Of a DNA stretch of 64,000 bases, positions 8,038 to 15,806 are shown piece by piece. Origin of the DNA: Saccharospirillum sp043196875. Its GTDB lineage: Bacteria > Pseudomonadota > Gammaproteobacteria > Pseudomonadales > Natronospirillaceae. The notes beneath the pieces were generated by a model that was not told the origin of the DNA, ran no database searches, and was given only the letters and a program-made list of their open reading frames with translations. Each line of letters begins with the position of its first letter. Positions within the stretch are counted from its first letter, which is position 1. The stretch covers positions 62,001 through 126,000 of the forward strand of contig NZ_JBEBMX010000005.1 of NCBI RefSeq assembly GCF_043196875.1. The letters run 5' to 3'. The translations under genes were made by a program, and so were the position numbers.

Positions 8038-8868
8038 GTGTTGTATGAATTAGGCCAGCACCGGATTGAACTGCCTGGCTCGGCGCCGGCAGTCAGTTCG
8101 GATGATCGGTTATTGCTGTGGCAAGACGGCGAATTGGTCAGCCCGGAGGATAACTGGGTGCAGCAGCGCAGCGAGTGGTCAGCGCATCCATTACTGAATG
8201 AAGAATTTGTCGGCTTGTTGGATGGACATGCTTATTACACCGCTCAGCTGGATAGTACCGAAAGCTGGCCTCGATTGGGCTTAAGAGACATCGGCCTGCG
8301 CAGTGAAACGGCCTTTATGCTGGCGGCGCGCGCCCGTGGTTTGTTGGATTGGCGTCGTCAGCATCGGTTTTGTGGCCAGTGCGGCCAGACGACAACCAGA
8401 TTGCCGGGCGAGTCGGCCATGGTCTGTGAGCCCTGCAAGCTGCGCTTTTACCCGCGTGTCAGCCCTTGCGTCATTGTACTGATTACCCGCGGGCCGGAAG
8501 TGCTGCTGGCTCAGGGCGTGCGTCATCGCAGTTCCGGCTGGTACAGCACCCTGGCAGGTTTTGTCGAGACTGGTGAGTCGCTGGAGCAGGCGGTACACCG
8601 CGAAATCCGCGAGGAAGTCGGCGTCGAAGTGACCAATCTGCGCTACCAGGGCAGCCAGACCTGGCCGTTCCCGCATCAGTTGATGCTCGGCTTCTGGGCC
8701 GACTACGCCGGTGGCGACATCGTTCCGGAACCAGGTGAAATTGCCGATGCGCAGTGGTTTCACGTCGACCAGCTGCCGCAATTCCCGCCCGGTTTTTCCA
8801 TTGCCGGCTATATGATCGAGGCTTACCGGCGTTCCTGGTCGTCCGCTGAGGCGCCATTTTCCGGATGA
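8038..8868 (+). CDS. nudC: NAD(+) diphosphatase / NADH pyrophosphatase
   Basis: 276 aa from a GTG start preceded by TAAGGAG. A four-cysteine zinc ribbon (FCGQCGQ...CEPCK) lies ahead of a Nudix box (GFVETGESLE...REEVGVEV). The NudC signature SQTWPFPHQLM follows the box; E. coli has SQPWPFP there. The enzyme cleaves NADH to NMNH and AMP and removes NAD caps from RNA. It sits 11 bases after the acetyltransferase gene. Its last 46 bases overlap the 3' end of the small minus-strand gene at 8823-8969. Confidence 0.93.
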   Translation: MLYELGQHRIELPGSAPAVSSDDRLLLWQDGELVSPEDNWVQQRSEWSAHPLLNEEFVGLLDGHAYYTAQLDSTESWPRLGLRDIGLRSETAFMLAARARGLLDWRRQHRFCGQCGQTTTRLPGESAMVCEPCKLRFYPRVSPCVIVLITRGPEVLLAQGVRHRSSGWYSTLAGFVETGESLEQAVHREIREEVGVEVTNLRYQGSQTWPFPHQLMLGFWADYAGGDIVPEPGEIADAQWFHVDQLPQFPPGFSIAGYMIEAYRRSWSSAEAPFSG

Positions 8869-8969
8869 GCGCGTAAGTCTTGACGCACGAACCAAGCAAT
8901 GCCGCCGAAGAAGGCGAACATCAGAGCCACAGTGACTAAGCCAGCGATAACTACAGTGTCGAAATACAT
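8823..8969 (-). CDS. 48-aa single-span membrane protein behind two FNR boxes
   Basis: ATG at 8969, stop TAA at 8823-8825. It starts MYFDTVVIAGLVTVALMF and is a short periplasmic/N-terminal segment, one membrane helix (about 7-28), then a charged tail ending DDQERR. AAGGGG stands at proper distance before the start on the minus strand. Two perfect FNR boxes and a matching -10 lie upstream, which argues that it is real and oxygen-regulated. Size and context resemble small accessory subunits of terminal oxidases such as CcoQ, but I do not recognise the family. It overlaps the tail of nudC on the other strand. Confidence 0.65.
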   Translation of the reverse strand: MYFDTVVIAGLVTVALMFAFFGGIAWFVRQDLRAHPENGASADDQERR

Positions 8970-9002
8970 GGTTGGAACCCCTTGGACTGGAGGATGTGTA
9001 TC

Positions 9003-9043
9003 AGTCTAGGGGAGGTCGGGATGGGGCTATTGATGTGGATCAA
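9003..9043 (-). promoter_or_regulatory. FNR/Anr-dependent class II promoter for the 48-aa gene
   Basis: TTGATGTGGATCAA at 9030-9043 matches the FNR consensus TTGAT-N4-ATCAA fully. On the minus strand a -10-like TAGACT lies at 9003-9008. The distance from box centre to -10 centre is 31 bases, as in class II FNR promoters with the box at about -41.5. The target is the small gene starting at 8969. Confidence 0.7.
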
Positions 9044-9061
9044 GGCCGCGCCGGCGGCCAG

Positions 9062-9075
9062 TTGATCTAGATCAA
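9062..9075 (-). promoter_or_regulatory. Second FNR/Anr box, directly after fnr
   Basis: TTGATCTAGATCAA is a perfect palindrome matching TTGAT-N4-ATCAA. Its centre is 32 bases (about three helical turns) from the first box, so two dimers could bind on the same face. It begins two bases past the fnr stop codon in the direction of transcription. Confidence 0.7.
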
Positions 9076-9076
9076 T

Positions 9077-9817
9077 TCAGGCGCTGATGCCCAGTTCCAG
9101 GCGCTCGCAGTCGGCCAGAGAGGCCATCTGGGTCAGCGCAGTCAGGTCGACGATTTCGATATCCCGCGCACTGCTGCTATCGGCCAGGATGCCCTGGCGC
9201 TGGAAACGGGTGAATACGCGGCTAACGGTCTCTACCGCCATGCCCAGATAGTTGGCAATGTCGCTGCGCGCCATGGTCAGCCGGAACTGGGTGCCGGAGT
9301 AGCCCCGGCGGCGGAAGCGGGCAGCGAGGTTGAGCAGGAAGGAGGCGATGCGTTCTTCGGCGCTCTTCTTGCTCAGCAGCAACATCATTTGTTGGTCTTC
9401 ACGCAGTTCGCGACCCATCAAACGCAGCAGTTGACGACGCAACTCTGGCAACTGGCCCGATAACGCATCCAGACGATCAACCGGAATTTCACAAACGTTG
9501 GTGGTTTCCAGGGCGCGGGCTGTGGCTGGGTAAACCGGAGAGTCGTAGGCGTCCAGGCCAACCAGTTCGCTGGCCAGATGGAAGCCGGTGATCTGTTCAT
9601 CACCTTCCTGAGTCAGGGTATAGGTTTTAACGGTACCGGTCCGTACGGCAAAGACCGAATTGAAAGGTTCACCCTGCGCAAACAGTAACTCGCCTTTTTT
9701 GATCGGTCGGCCACGGCGGATGATCGCATCCAGTTTGTCCATTTCACTGGTTTTCAGTGACAGCGGCAGGCACAACGGATGCAGACTGCAATTGCTGCAG
9801 TGAGTGGTCAGCGACAT
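9077..9817 (-). CDS. fnr: FNR/Anr-type oxygen-sensing transcription regulator
   Basis: 246 aa from the ATG at 9817, with GGGAGAG before it; the longer frame to 9850 has no such site. Cys7, Cys10 and Cys16 (HCSNC...LC) with Cys109 (TNVCEIP) match the four 4Fe-4S ligands of FNR. A cyclic-nucleotide-binding-like fold (about 25-140) is followed by a helix-turn-helix (about 184-205). This carries VETVSRVF, with the FNR Glu, Ser and Arg contacts (196, 199, 200), so DNA recognition should be TTGAT-N4-ATCAA. In oxygen the cluster is lost and activity stops. It sits at the end of the cco block it probably controls. Pseudomonads call this gene anr. Confidence 0.93.
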   Translation of the reverse strand: MSLTTHCSNCSLHPLCLPLSLKTSEMDKLDAIIRRGRPIKKGELLFAQGEPFNSVFAVRTGTVKTYTLTQEGDEQITGFHLASELVGLDAYDSPVYPATARALETTNVCEIPVDRLDALSGQLPELRRQLLRLMGRELREDQQMMLLLSKKSAEERIASFLLNLAARFRRRGYSGTQFRLTMARSDIANYLGMAVETVSRVFTRFQRQGILADSSSARDIEIVDLTALTQMASLADCERLELGISA

Positions 9818-9931
9818 CGTTTCTCTCCCGTCCAAGGGTGGGATAATCACCTTCCTACAGCCAGAGTAGAACGCCGATTATCTGTTGTTCGCCATCTTAG
9901 CCGAAACCGTCGTGCTGTACAGGGTTGTGGC

Positions 9932-10828
9932 TCAATCGTCGTTCGACGGAACCCAGGTATTGACGCGGGTTTGCGCCATTGGGCTGTATTCACTGCCCTC
10001 ATTAACCGGCGCTAATGGGATGCCCGTCGCCTGTAGCGACAGAAAATCGAATTGTTCACGGTCCGCCAGTTGGGACGGTGCGATGTTCTGGATGGACCGA
10101 AAAATATTTTCGACGCGGCCCGGATGCTGTTTTTCCCAGTCGCGCAGCATGGCTTTGATGGATTGACGCTGCAGATTGTCCTGCGAACCACAGAGGTTGC
10201 ATGGAATGATCGGGAATTCACGCTCGATGGCGTATTGCTCGATATCGCTTTCGCGGCAATAGGCCAACGGCCGGATCAACACGTTGGTGCCACTGTCGGA
10301 CAACAGCTTGGGGGGCATGGCTTTAAGCTTGCCGCCGTGAAACATGTTCAGAAACAGCGTTTCCAGAATGTCGTCGCGATGGTGGCCTAAGGCAACCTTG
10401 GTGGCGCCGATCTGGTCAGCAAAGGCGTAGAGCGTGCTGCGCCGCAGCCGCGAACAGATGCCACAGGTGGTTTTACCTTCGGGCACCATTTCCTGAACCA
10501 CGCTGTAAGTATCGCGTTCCAGGATGTGATAAGGCACGCCCAGGTTTTTCAGGTACTCCGGCAGGATGTGTTCCGGGAAACCCGGTTGTTTCTGGTCCAG
10601 ATTGACGGCCACCAGCTTGAAGTCGACCGGGGCGCTGCGCTGCAGGCTGATCAGGATATCGAGCATGGTGTAGGAATCTTTGCCGCCGGACAGGCAGACC
10701 ATGATGGTGTCGCCGTCTTCAATCATGTTGAAGTCAGCGATGGCGCGGCCGGTTTCCCGGCGCAAGCGTTTTTGCAGCTTGTTGAATTCGGTGCGCGATT
10801 TTTTCTCAGCGAGGGTCTGGGCAGTCAT
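9932..10828 (-). CDS. ttcA: tRNA 2-thiocytidine biosynthesis protein TtcA
   Basis: 298 aa from the ATG at 10828; a TTG two codons earlier is possible. The protein has the PP-loop CLSGGKDSYTML, the pair of cysteines in CGICSRLRR, and GHHRDDILETLFLNMFHGG, all typical of TtcA. It makes 2-thiocytidine at position 32 of some tRNAs using ATP and an iron-sulfur cluster held by conserved cysteines (one more in IIPCNLCGSQ). It is in the same orientation as fnr (114 bases downstream) and the unknown gene upstream (74 bases). Association of ttcA with FNR loci is seen in other gammaproteobacteria. Confidence 0.92.
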   Translation of the reverse strand: MTAQTLAEKKSRTEFNKLQKRLRRETGRAIADFNMIEDGDTIMVCLSGGKDSYTMLDILISLQRSAPVDFKLVAVNLDQKQPGFPEHILPEYLKNLGVPYHILERDTYSVVQEMVPEGKTTCGICSRLRRSTLYAFADQIGATKVALGHHRDDILETLFLNMFHGGKLKAMPPKLLSDSGTNVLIRPLAYCRESDIEQYAIEREFPIIPCNLCGSQDNLQRQSIKAMLRDWEKQHPGRVENIFRSIQNIAPSQLADREQFDFLSLQATGIPLAPVNEGSEYSPMAQTRVNTWVPSNDD

Positions 10829-10902
10829 GGACAATCGGGTGGCTCGGGGTTGGGCGCGTGTTCTACCACCTCAGACGCCGAGGGACAAGTGTTGTCGTGA
10901 AA

Positions 10903-11370
10903 TCAGGCGGCCTGTTCAGAGGGTTCCATCGAATAGACGCGCCGGAACGGCCGGTCGTCAACCCGGTGGCCGCGATGACAGGCCTGACGCCACAGTTCGA
11001 CCGCCTGGTCGCTGTCCAGAACGGGAACCTCACCGCCGGCATAAAAGCGGGCGTTCAAGGCCGCCAGGGCCGTGGCATAACCCCAGTTCAGGCTGAGTTC
11101 CTGGTGAGGATCTTTAAGAAAGCAGCGTTGGCTGGCCAGGCCACGAATCTGACAGGCCAGTTCCGGCCATTGCGCGATGTATTCATCCCAGACGCGTTTG
11201 TGTTGCCAGGCGGTCATGCCGAACGGGCCATAGCGGTTGCTGCTGCGACGTTGTTGTTCAGCGCCAGCGACCGCATCGAGCCAGGCCGGCAGGCCCGGAT
11301 CGGTTAATTGCGCCAGATGCAGCGCCGGTTCGATTACGCAGCTTTTCAAATCCAGACAATACGCCGTCAT
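10903..11370 (-). CDS. Uncharacterised 155-aa cytoplasmic protein
   Basis: ATG at 11370 has a strong AGGAGG eight bases before it; the frame is open further up to 11406 without support. The protein starts MTAYCLDLKSC and has a conserved-looking block YGPFGMTAWQHKRVWDEY and later LNWGYATALAALNARF. No signal peptide or membrane span is seen. I do not recognise the family. It lies between the gamma-glutamylcyclotransferase-like gene and ttcA on the same strand, so it may belong to the cco-fnr transcript. Confidence 0.6.
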   Translation of the reverse strand: MTAYCLDLKSCVIEPALHLAQLTDPGLPAWLDAVAGAEQQRRSSNRYGPFGMTAWQHKRVWDEYIAQWPELACQIRGLASQRCFLKDPHQELSLNWGYATALAALNARFYAGGEVPVLDSDQAVELWRQACHRGHRVDDRPFRRVYSMEPSEQAA

Positions 11371-11445
11371 AGCGGACACCTCCTGAGGTTCGCAGTCAGC
11401 CTGCAAAAATCGGGCTGAACTCGACCTGAACTGCCTATATCTGGG

Positions 11446-12054
11446 TTAACGGCCGACGCTTTCAAGGCTGAAGCGGGTGCGCTGCTGAAACAGCTCGGGC
11501 AATTCATCGGCGAGTAGTGCATCGATGCGCGGTGGCAGGTGGTGATCGTCCATGGCGCGAGGGTACTGCGGTGCCAGACGGTCATCGCTCAGGTGTTGCC
11601 AGGGACCGGTGGAGTGCAGAAAGCGGCGGGCGAAGTCTTCACCGTAGCTGAGGCAGCCGTGCAGGATGACATCGACATAGGTCTGCATAATCGGTCGATG
11701 CGGTTGCGGTGTTTCGCTGGAATAACCGACATAAGCCCACAAGGGTAATTCCATTGGTAAGGACTGCTGGCCGAGCGAGCGCACCTCGGACCAGTCGATG
11801 CGATGCCGGTCATAACCCTGTTCACGTTCATCAAAGCGCGCCAGGTTGGCGTCATCGACGATAAAGACGACGCCGTTGCAGCGGCTGTCCGGATTCAGGT
11901 GAGCACCGACAGCAGTAGCGCCATAATCCGGTACCGGCACTGACCAGCGGCGCTCAATGCCGTCGATTTCCACGGCCAGGGCATCGCCACCGATACCCGT
12001 GCGGCGCCGACTGTCGGCGCTGATCAAACTGCCATAACCGAAAATGGCCTGCAT
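11446..12054 (-). CDS. Gamma-glutamylcyclotransferase-like (AIG2/GGCT fold) protein
   Basis: 202 aa from the ATG at 12054. The N-terminal FGYGSLI (residues 4-10) is the substrate-loop signature of the gamma-glutamylcyclotransferase fold. NGVVFIVDDANLARFDEREQ fits the part of the family where an acidic residue acts as base. It is longer than the minimal 120-residue domain; the C-terminal third (from about 120) is unassigned. The exact substrate is unknown. It starts two bases after the stop of safE, so the genes are surely co-transcribed. An apparent longer frame reaching 12519 only runs antiframe through safE. Confidence 0.75.
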   Translation of the reverse strand: MQAIFGYGSLISADSRRRTGIGGDALAVEIDGIERRWSVPVPDYGATAVGAHLNPDSRCNGVVFIVDDANLARFDEREQGYDRHRIDWSEVRSLGQQSLPMELPLWAYVGYSSETPQPHRPIMQTYVDVILHGCLSYGEDFARRFLHSTGPWQHLSDDRLAPQYPRAMDDHHLPPRIDALLADELPELFQQRTRFSLESVGR

Positions 12055-12056
12055 CC

Positions 12057-12707
12057 TTACATCACCCCCAGCATGCGTGCGGAATTGAACATCAGCCAGC
12101 CGGCAAAAAACAACAGCGTCGCACCGATCAGGGCGCGTAGCGCGGGGCGCCGTAACCAGCCATTCAGCTGTTGGCTGAAGGCGCCGGTGGCGAGCATGGC
12201 CGGTAGCGTACCGACACCAAAGGCCAGCATCAAAGCCGCACTGCCCAAGGCATCGGCTTGGGTCGCTGCGTAACCCAGGGCGGTATAAACCAGGCCGCAG
12301 GGCAGTAATCCCCAAATCATGCCGACCGGATAAGCCTGAAGCGGATGGCGTAACGGCAGCCAGCGCCGGGCCAGCGGTTGCAAGCGGCGCCACAGCGGGA
12401 GCGCCAGCTTCTCCAACTGAGTGATCCAGGGTTTGATGTTCAAATAATACAGCGCGATCAACATCAGAAGTGCAGCGGCGATCAAACGCAGAATAGGGGT
12501 GGCGGAGGCGGGCAACCAATGCAGACCGGCGCCGATCAGCAGGCCGAGCAGGGCGTAGGTGGAAATGCGCCCTAAATTATAAAACAGCAGGCTGCCCGAG
12601 CCCTGGCTGTGCAATCCCAACGCCAGCGTAATGCCTCCGCACATGCCCAGACAGTGGCCGGCAGAAATCAGCCCGATCAGGGCCGCAGAGAGCAGATCAG
12701 CGATCAC
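12057..12707 (-). CDS. Sulfite exporter TauE/SafE-like membrane protein of the cco cluster
   Basis: 216 aa with about six membrane helices. The N-terminus ISAGHCLGMCGGITLALGL holds the His-Cys-x-x-x-Cys motif of the family found next to ccoS in many proteobacteria (COG2836). Relatives near ccoGHIS are thought to help copper delivery to cbb3 oxidase, while distant TauE/SafE proteins export sulfur compounds. Its start overlaps the end of ccoS by 11 bases, a sign of translational coupling. Confidence 0.85.
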   Translation of the reverse strand: MIADLLSAALIGLISAGHCLGMCGGITLALGLHSQGSGSLLFYNLGRISTYALLGLLIGAGLHWLPASATPILRLIAAALLMLIALYYLNIKPWITQLEKLALPLWRRLQPLARRWLPLRHPLQAYPVGMIWGLLPCGLVYTALGYAATQADALGSAALMLAFGVGTLPAMLATGAFSQQLNGWLRRPALRALIGATLLFFAGWLMFNSARMLGVM

Positions 12708-12879
12708 GGTGGGACTTATGGTCGTCGGGAATCATGTCGTCATCGTCGTCGAAGAGGATGCGCTGGGCCGGGCTGTCCAGATCGTCGTATTGGCCGGAGC
12801 GCACCGTCCACCAGAACAGGCCGCCGCCGATCAGCAGCAGGAAACCGGTGATGGGCAGCAAAAGCAGCAGAATATCCAT
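12697..12879 (-). CDS. ccoS: cbb3-type cytochrome oxidase assembly protein CcoS
   Basis: 60 aa: one N-terminal membrane helix (about 3-23) ending in GGGLFWWTVRSGQYDDLDSP, the CcoS signature, then an acidic tail (FDDDDD). CcoS is needed for insertion of haem b and copper into CcoN in related bacteria. It starts three bases after the ccoI stop and overlaps safE by 11 bases. Confidence 0.93.
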   Translation of the reverse strand: MDILLLLLPITGFLLLIGGGLFWWTVRSGQYDDLDSPAQRILFDDDDDMIPDDHKSHRDR

Positions 12880-12882
12880 GGC

Positions 12883-15279
12883 TTAATTCAAACGTCTCAG
12901 TCGCAATGCATTGAGCACGACCAGCAAGGAGCTGGCCGACATACCAATAGCCGCTTGCCAGGGTGTTACCCAGCCCAAAGCAGCCAAGGGGAGGGCGACG
13001 CCATTGTACACCAGAGCCCAGATCAAATTCTGGCGAATGATGCGCCGGGTCTTGCGCGCGGCCCTGACGGCCGCTGCCAGCACGGTCAGTTTGTCGTTCA
13101 GCAAGAGTGCATCTGAAGCTTGCTTGGCCAGATCGGTACCCGAGGCCAGGGCGATGGAAACCGGTGCACCGGCCAGCACCGGCGCATCGTTGATGCCATC
13201 GCCGACCATGGCGATGCGCCAGCCGTCGTCCTGTTGTTGATGCAACCAACTTAGCTTATCCGCCGGGCTTAACCCTGAACGGTAGTCTCCGCTCAGCGAT
13301 AAAGCGTTCAAGCGCGCATCGGGCATGGGGTTGGGATCACCAGTCAGGACATGGCAGCGCAGACCCAAGTCGGCCAATTGCTGTAACGCCGGTGCGGCGG
13401 TGGCGCGTAATTCGTCCGCCAGCTGGAACCGAGCCAGGGCGATTCCGTTATGGCTGAGCCACAAAGTACCCGATGTTTGGGTGTCTTGATTCGGTTCACT
13501 CAGTGCAAAGGCAGCGCTGCCCAGACGGTATTCACCGCTGCTATCGCGTCCGGAAACGCCTTGCGACGGGTGCAAGGTTCGCTCGTTTAGCAAAGGTAAC
13601 GATGCACCAGCAGCGGCTTCTCGAAAGGCCCGGGCCAGAGGGTGATCGCTGTCGGCTTCCAGAGCGGCGGCCAGTTCGATCAGTTCCGCAACACTGTGCT
13701 GTGCCGATGGCTGTACTGCTGTCTGTACCAGTCGAAACCGGCCTTCGGTCAGGGTGCCGGTCTTGTCGAAGGCAAGATCGGTGATATCAGCCAAGCGTTC
13801 CAGGGTATGGCCGCGGGTGACGATCATGCCTTCTTTGGCCAGGCTTTGCGTGGCCTGCGCCAGGACAGTAGGCGTTGCCAGGCTTAGCGCGCAGGGGCAG
13901 GTGACGACCAGCACGCTGATGACGATCCAGAAGGCGCGGTCCGGGTCGATCCACAGCCAGGCCAGACCAATCAGCGCGGTGATGATCAAAGTGGTCCAGA
14001 CAAAATGCCGGGCACCGCGATCGGCCAGTTCCGCCAGGCGCGGTTTTTCGCTGGCGGCTTGTTCGAGCAGTTGCGTGAGGGCCGAAGCGGAGCTGTCGGC
14101 GCCGAGTCGTTCAACCTCGATTTCCACCGCCTGGCTGAGGTTGGTGGTGCCCGCCAGTACCGCATCGCCGCTGGCTTTTGGTTGAGGCGCAACTTCCCCG
14201 GTCAGCCGCGCTTCGTCGAATTCGCTGGCGCCACTGACGACACGGCCATCTACCGGGCAGAGTTCGCCGGCGCGGACCTGAATGCGTTCGCCGATAACCA
14301 GGTCGCGTACCGCCTTTTGCTCAAAGTCATCACCCTGGCGCACCCGGCAGGTGGGCGGCAGCTGGCGCGCCAGTGCATTGCTGGAGGCGTGGACAGAGGT
14401 GCGGGCGCGAAATTCCAGAAAACGGCCCAGCACCAGAAAGAAGGTGAACATCGATACCGATTCGAAATAGACCTCACCCTGGCGGGTCAGGGTGGCCCAG
14501 ACGCTGGCGGCGAAAGCGCCACCGATGGCCAGCGACACCGACACATCCATGCTCAGACTGCGCGCTCGAATAGACCGCCAGGCGGCGGTGAAAAAGGGGC
14601 CGGCGCCGATGATGACGACCGGCAGGGTGATCAGCAGCGAGGTCCAGCGCAGCCAGTGCACATAGGTCGCTTCGATACTGCCGCTGTACAGCGCCACCGC
14701 ATTCATCATCGCCTGCATCATGCCAATGCCGGCCACGCCCAGACGCAATAAATAACGTCGTCCGGTGCGCTGACGCAGCGCTTCCTCGGCGTCGGCCTGG
14801 TACGGCTGAGCGCGATAACCGAGTGAATGCAGTGCAATAAACAGCGTCGACAAAACAGCTTCGCCGGGTTGCCAGCGCAGCAGCAAACGGTGAGTGGTCT
14901 GATTAAACCGGGCCTCGGCAACGCCAGCTTGTTGATGCAGTCGCTTCTCGATCAACCAGCTGCAGGCGGCGCAACTGACGCCATCGATCATTAACGTCGC
15001 TTCGCATTGGCCGGAATCGAGCTGGCGTACAAAATCGGCCTGGACATCATCGCGGTCGTAGAGCGCCAGCTGTTCGCGGTCACGCTCACTGACCGGTGGT
15101 GCGGCCGGGGTCTGGTCGGGATCGTGGAAGCGGTAATACTCGCCCAGGCCGCTATCGATAATGGTCTGGGCAGCGGCCAGACAGCCGACGCAACAGAAAA
15201 CCCGGGCCTCGCCGCCTACCTCGAGCTGAAAACGCTCATCGAAGGCCGGCAGACCGCAATGAAAGCAGGCCTGCGCCAT
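12883..15279 (-). CDS. ccoI: Copper-translocating P1B-type ATPase CcoI
   Basis: 798 aa from the ATG at 15279, which overlaps the ccoH stop as TAATG. Domains: N-terminal cysteine pairs (CFHCGLPAF, CCVGC), a heavy-metal-associated domain with DGVSCAACSW, eight expected membrane helices with the ion-binding VVTCPCALSLATP, the phosphorylation site DKTGTLTEG, and GDGINDAPVL of the hinge. CcoI (FixI) exports copper toward the periplasm or membrane for the CuB centre of cbb3 oxidase and is not a detoxification pump. Position between ccoH and ccoS confirms the assignment. Confidence 0.95.
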   Translation of the reverse strand: MAQACFHCGLPAFDERFQLEVGGEARVFCCVGCLAAAQTIIDSGLGEYYRFHDPDQTPAAPPVSERDREQLALYDRDDVQADFVRQLDSGQCEATLMIDGVSCAACSWLIEKRLHQQAGVAEARFNQTTHRLLLRWQPGEAVLSTLFIALHSLGYRAQPYQADAEEALRQRTGRRYLLRLGVAGIGMMQAMMNAVALYSGSIEATYVHWLRWTSLLITLPVVIIGAGPFFTAAWRSIRARSLSMDVSVSLAIGGAFAASVWATLTRQGEVYFESVSMFTFFLVLGRFLEFRARTSVHASSNALARQLPPTCRVRQGDDFEQKAVRDLVIGERIQVRAGELCPVDGRVVSGASEFDEARLTGEVAPQPKASGDAVLAGTTNLSQAVEIEVERLGADSSASALTQLLEQAASEKPRLAELADRGARHFVWTTLIITALIGLAWLWIDPDRAFWIVISVLVVTCPCALSLATPTVLAQATQSLAKEGMIVTRGHTLERLADITDLAFDKTGTLTEGRFRLVQTAVQPSAQHSVAELIELAAALEADSDHPLARAFREAAAGASLPLLNERTLHPSQGVSGRDSSGEYRLGSAAFALSEPNQDTQTSGTLWLSHNGIALARFQLADELRATAAPALQQLADLGLRCHVLTGDPNPMPDARLNALSLSGDYRSGLSPADKLSWLHQQQDDGWRIAMVGDGINDAPVLAGAPVSIALASGTDLAKQASDALLLNDKLTVLAAAVRAARKTRRIIRQNLIWALVYNGVALPLAALGWVTPWQAAIGMSASSLLVVLNALRLRRLN

Positions 15280-15782
15280 TAGAGTTTGGGCGCAAGCCTG
15301 ATAATGCTGCGATCGGGCAGGGTGGCTTCGCCGTGCAAGCGCCAATTGGCCTGATCACCAACCGGTTCCAGAATCAGCTGGCGTGTTTCGGTGACGACTT
15401 CAGGCAAGGTACCCAGGTAGCGACCATCGGGCTGACGCTCGAGTTGCACGCTGACGTCCCAGCTGGCTCGTGTTGGGAAGGCATAGGTGAGCTGGAGGGT
15501 ATTCGGAATCGGATCCAGATTGCCTTCCAGGCGCAGCTGCACGCGCTCGCCGAGCGTCTGCAACTGGGCGCTGAGATCGTGCTCGGCCGCCCATTGCGAC
15601 TGGGTGTTGCGTTCAATAACCGTCATGCCGTCCTCGTAGTAATTATCGAGGATGGCGCCGTCGTTGGTCTGGATGGCAATGGGGATCAACCAGGCCCAGA
15701 AACTGACCACGGCGATGATCGGCGCCAGGATGAACCAGATCCAGAATTCACGGTACCAGGGTTTGCGAGCGCTCGTGTTCAC
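15279..15782 (-). CDS. ccoH: cbb3 oxidase assembly protein CcoH (FixH)
   Basis: 167 aa. The N-terminus MNTSARKPWYREFWIWFILA leads into one membrane helix (about 15-36), followed by a periplasmic beta-rich FixH domain. The YYEDGMTVIERN segment is typical: FixH proteins have a YYRKGL-like motif here. It binds the oxidase and late assembly intermediates. It lies 24 bases after ccoG and overlaps ccoI by one base. Confidence 0.92.
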   Translation of the reverse strand: MNTSARKPWYREFWIWFILAPIIAVVSFWAWLIPIAIQTNDGAILDNYYEDGMTVIERNTQSQWAAEHDLSAQLQTLGERVQLRLEGNLDPIPNTLQLTYAFPTRASWDVSVQLERQPDGRYLGTLPEVVTETRQLILEPVGDQANWRLHGEATLPDRSIIRLAPKL

Positions 15783-15806
15783 GTCAGTGTTCTCCTAAAC
15801 CGTCTA

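Noticed and set aside
11446..12519. 357-codon version of the cyclotransferase-like gene
   Set aside because: The extra N-terminal part overlaps safE in another frame; the FGYGSLI start at 12054 fits the family.
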